A stretch of DNA of 44,813 nucleotides from Pseudomonadales bacterium. Lineage in GTDB: Bacteria > Pseudomonadota > Gammaproteobacteria > Pseudomonadales > Azotimanducaceae. The notes under the pieces were generated by a model. It had not been told where the DNA came from and ran no database searches. It saw nothing but the letters and a program-made list of their open reading frames with translations. The DNA is taken from assembly GCA_007131295.1 (NCBI GenBank), contig SLQW01000139.1, positions 1-44,813 on the forward strand, in the 5' to 3' direction. Below, one piece after another: positions 43,521-44,813 of this stretch (positions are counted from its first letter, which is position 1; each line of letters starts with the position of its first letter). The position numbers and the translations under genes were made by a program.

Positions 43521-44813
43521 ATGAACCTGCACGTAGCCCTCTCCGGCGCACTTGCCGCAGCCCTGACCACTGGCGCAGCCAACACGAACGCTGCTACGCC
43601 ACTCGACACCATCGTCGTCATAGGCGAGCGCGGCGTGGCGACGGAGCCGAAGCTCGCCGGTTCCGTGGACGTGATCTCGCGGGAGGAACTGGCCTACGAG
43701 CACGTTGACGACACCATGGAACTGTTCACACGGCTACCCGGAGTCTACATCTCCCGCTATAACCAGGGCCTGATCAACACCGACATCTCCATCCGCGGCT
43801 TCGCGGGCGATGGCGGCACACCCCATGCCAAGCTGCTCATCGACGGCATTCCGTCCAATCTGCACAACGGCTACAGCGAGATGGATCAGCTCTTTCCGCT
43901 CGGCATCGGCTCGATCCGCGTCTTCAAGGGCACCAGCGATCCGACCCACGGGCTCTACAACATCGCAGGGAATTATGCGATCGAGACCCGCCGCGAGGTG
44001 GGCGCCCGGGAGGTGGAGCTTTCCTACGGCAGCTTCGACAGCCGTGAGATTCAAGGCTATGTCGGCCTCGAGCACGGCAGTCTCGAACACTTCTACTTCC
44101 TGGGGTACCGCAGCACTGACGGCTACCGGGACAATACCGACCTCGAGAAGTATGTCGCCTCTGGATTCTGGCGCTACCACGTGAGCGAACGGACTCGCAT
44201 CGCGTTCAGCGCGCGTCTGTCCGGCTATGACGGCGATGCGCCCGGTTACCTCAGTCGAGAGGTCGTCCGCGCCCAACCGAGATCGTCAGCGCCCTTTGCA
44301 GACCAGGACGGAGGCGACAAAGAGATCCTCCACACGAGCCTGCACCTCGATCACGCGATTCGGCCGGACCTGGACTGGAACGTGCGCCTGTACTGGCAGG
44401 AGTTCGAACGCGAGCGCTGGGTCCGCTTCAGCGAGGCCGGGGCATTGCAGAACCGCTTCGACGACCAGCGTCACGTCGGCGGCATCTCGACGCTGACCTG
44501 GCGCATCGACGATCAGTGGGAACTCGACGGCGGTGCCCACTTCGAGCTGCAGGATGTGGTCGAGCAACGCTTCGGGACAGTCGGTCAGACCCGAACCCGC
44601 GACCCGAGCGCGGTGATCCGCGACTTCCGCTACGACTTCGATCATTACGGCGGCTACCTGCGCATCGCCCACACACCGAACGATCAGCTCGGCTGGAACC
44701 TGGGCGTCCGTGCGGACCGGCTCGCCGGCGATTTCGAACAGTTCGCTGCCGACGGAACACCGACCCCCCGACGCATGTTTAATTTCGGCACCATCGTGCA
44801 GCCCACGTTCAAC
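43521..44813 (+). CDS. TonB-dependent receptor, truncated by the window edge
   Basis: An open frame of 431 codons that runs off the right edge without a stop. It encodes a TBDT N-terminus: a signal peptide (MNLHVALSGALAAALTTGAANTNA), TonB box PLDTIVVIGERG, plug motifs VDVISREELAYEHVDDTMELFTRLPGVYISRY and ISIRGFAGDGGTPHAKLLIDGIPSNLHNG, and GSIRVFKGTSDPTHGLYNIAGNYAIETRR. The barrel region begins after about residue 150 with GSFDSREIQGYVGLEHG and is clearly incomplete. This plug form is less usual, with a GLYNIAGN element in place of the usual G--GGAINI. A Zur-box-like site upstream suggests a zinc- or zincophore-type substrate, by inference. Confidence 0.88.
   Translation, partial: MNLHVALSGALAAALTTGAANTNAATPLDTIVVIGERGVATEPKLAGSVDVISREELAYEHVDDTMELFTRLPGVYISRYNQGLINTDISIRGFAGDGGTPHAKLLIDGIPSNLHNGYSEMDQLFPLGIGSIRVFKGTSDPTHGLYNIAGNYAIETRREVGAREVELSYGSFDSREIQGYVGLEHGSLEHFYFLGYRSTDGYRDNTDLEKYVASGFWRYHVSERTRIAFSARLSGYDGDAPGYLSREVVRAQPRSSAPFADQDGGDKEILHTSLHLDHAIRPDLDWNVRLYWQEFERERWVRFSEAGALQNRFDDQRHVGGISTLTWRIDDQWELDGGAHFELQDVVEQRFGTVGQTRTRDPSAVIRDFRYDFDHYGGYLRIAHTPNDQLGWNLGVRADRLAGDFEQFAADGTPTPRRMFNFGTIVQPTFN

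Overview
The window looks like a chromosomal segment of a GC-rich (roughly 65 %) Gammaproteobacterium. The signs are an OmpA protein with a MotY-type N-terminal domain, a PchR-type AraC regulator, several TonB-dependent receptors (TBDTs), a Zur-like Fur protein and a Pseudomonas/Xanthomonas-style REP sequence. The UrcA protein, SDR oxidoreductases and a phytanoyl-CoA-dioxygenase-like protein would suit a Nevskiales/Steroidobacterales/Woeseiales-like lineage, but that placement is a guess. No rRNA, tRNA, CRISPR array or intact insertion sequence was seen.

Layout. 0-7.4 kb: serine hydrolase (-), REP repeats, SDR (+), a 1055-aa TBDT (-) with a good sigma70 promoter, an ABM-type monooxygenase-like protein, an NTF2-like secreted protein. 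7.5-12.8 kb: minus-strand genes for a membrane alpha/beta hydrolase, MotY-like OmpA protein, PhyH-type dioxygenase and YjiH/Gate transporter. 12.9-17.6 kb: gamma-glutamyltransferase (+), MFS_2 transporter and SDR (-, separated by a 16-bp tandem array), UrcA protein (+). 17.7-22.6 kb: a tightly overlapping four-gene minus operon, guanidinobutyrase-type ureohydrolase > NCS1 permease > HyuA-like ATPase > DUF917 (S-methyl-thiohydantoin desulfurase family), which reads as a catabolic route for a cyclic or linear guanidino/hydantoin compound. It is followed by a broken cupin gene and katG.

25.6-30.1 kb is a small eroded accessory island: an MNT antitoxin with a HepT toxin interrupted by an in-frame TAG, an orphan lipoprotein, two decayed RHS fragments on either side of a DUF433/DUF5615 toxin-antitoxin pair, and an overlapping pair of unknown membrane/periplasmic genes.

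30.1-44.8 kb is dominated by metal and siderophore biology. A four-gene minus operon (dehalogenase-like hydrolase, Zur-like repressor, G3E/CobW GTPase with a His-Asp repeat tract, 69-aa protein) starts next to a Zur-box-like dyad. Divergent from it are an iron-type alcohol dehydrogenase, a PchR-like regulator, a siderophore-type TBDT and a methyltransferase. Then come an HlyD/FtsX-type permease/LolD-like ABC exporter (-), a BtuB-like TBDT (+), and a TBDT that runs off the right end and has a second Zur-box-like sequence over its promoter. The most interesting hypotheses are the ureohydrolase/NCS1/HyuA/DUF917 pathway and the Zur-type operon with its apparently nucleophile-less hydrolase and small partner protein.
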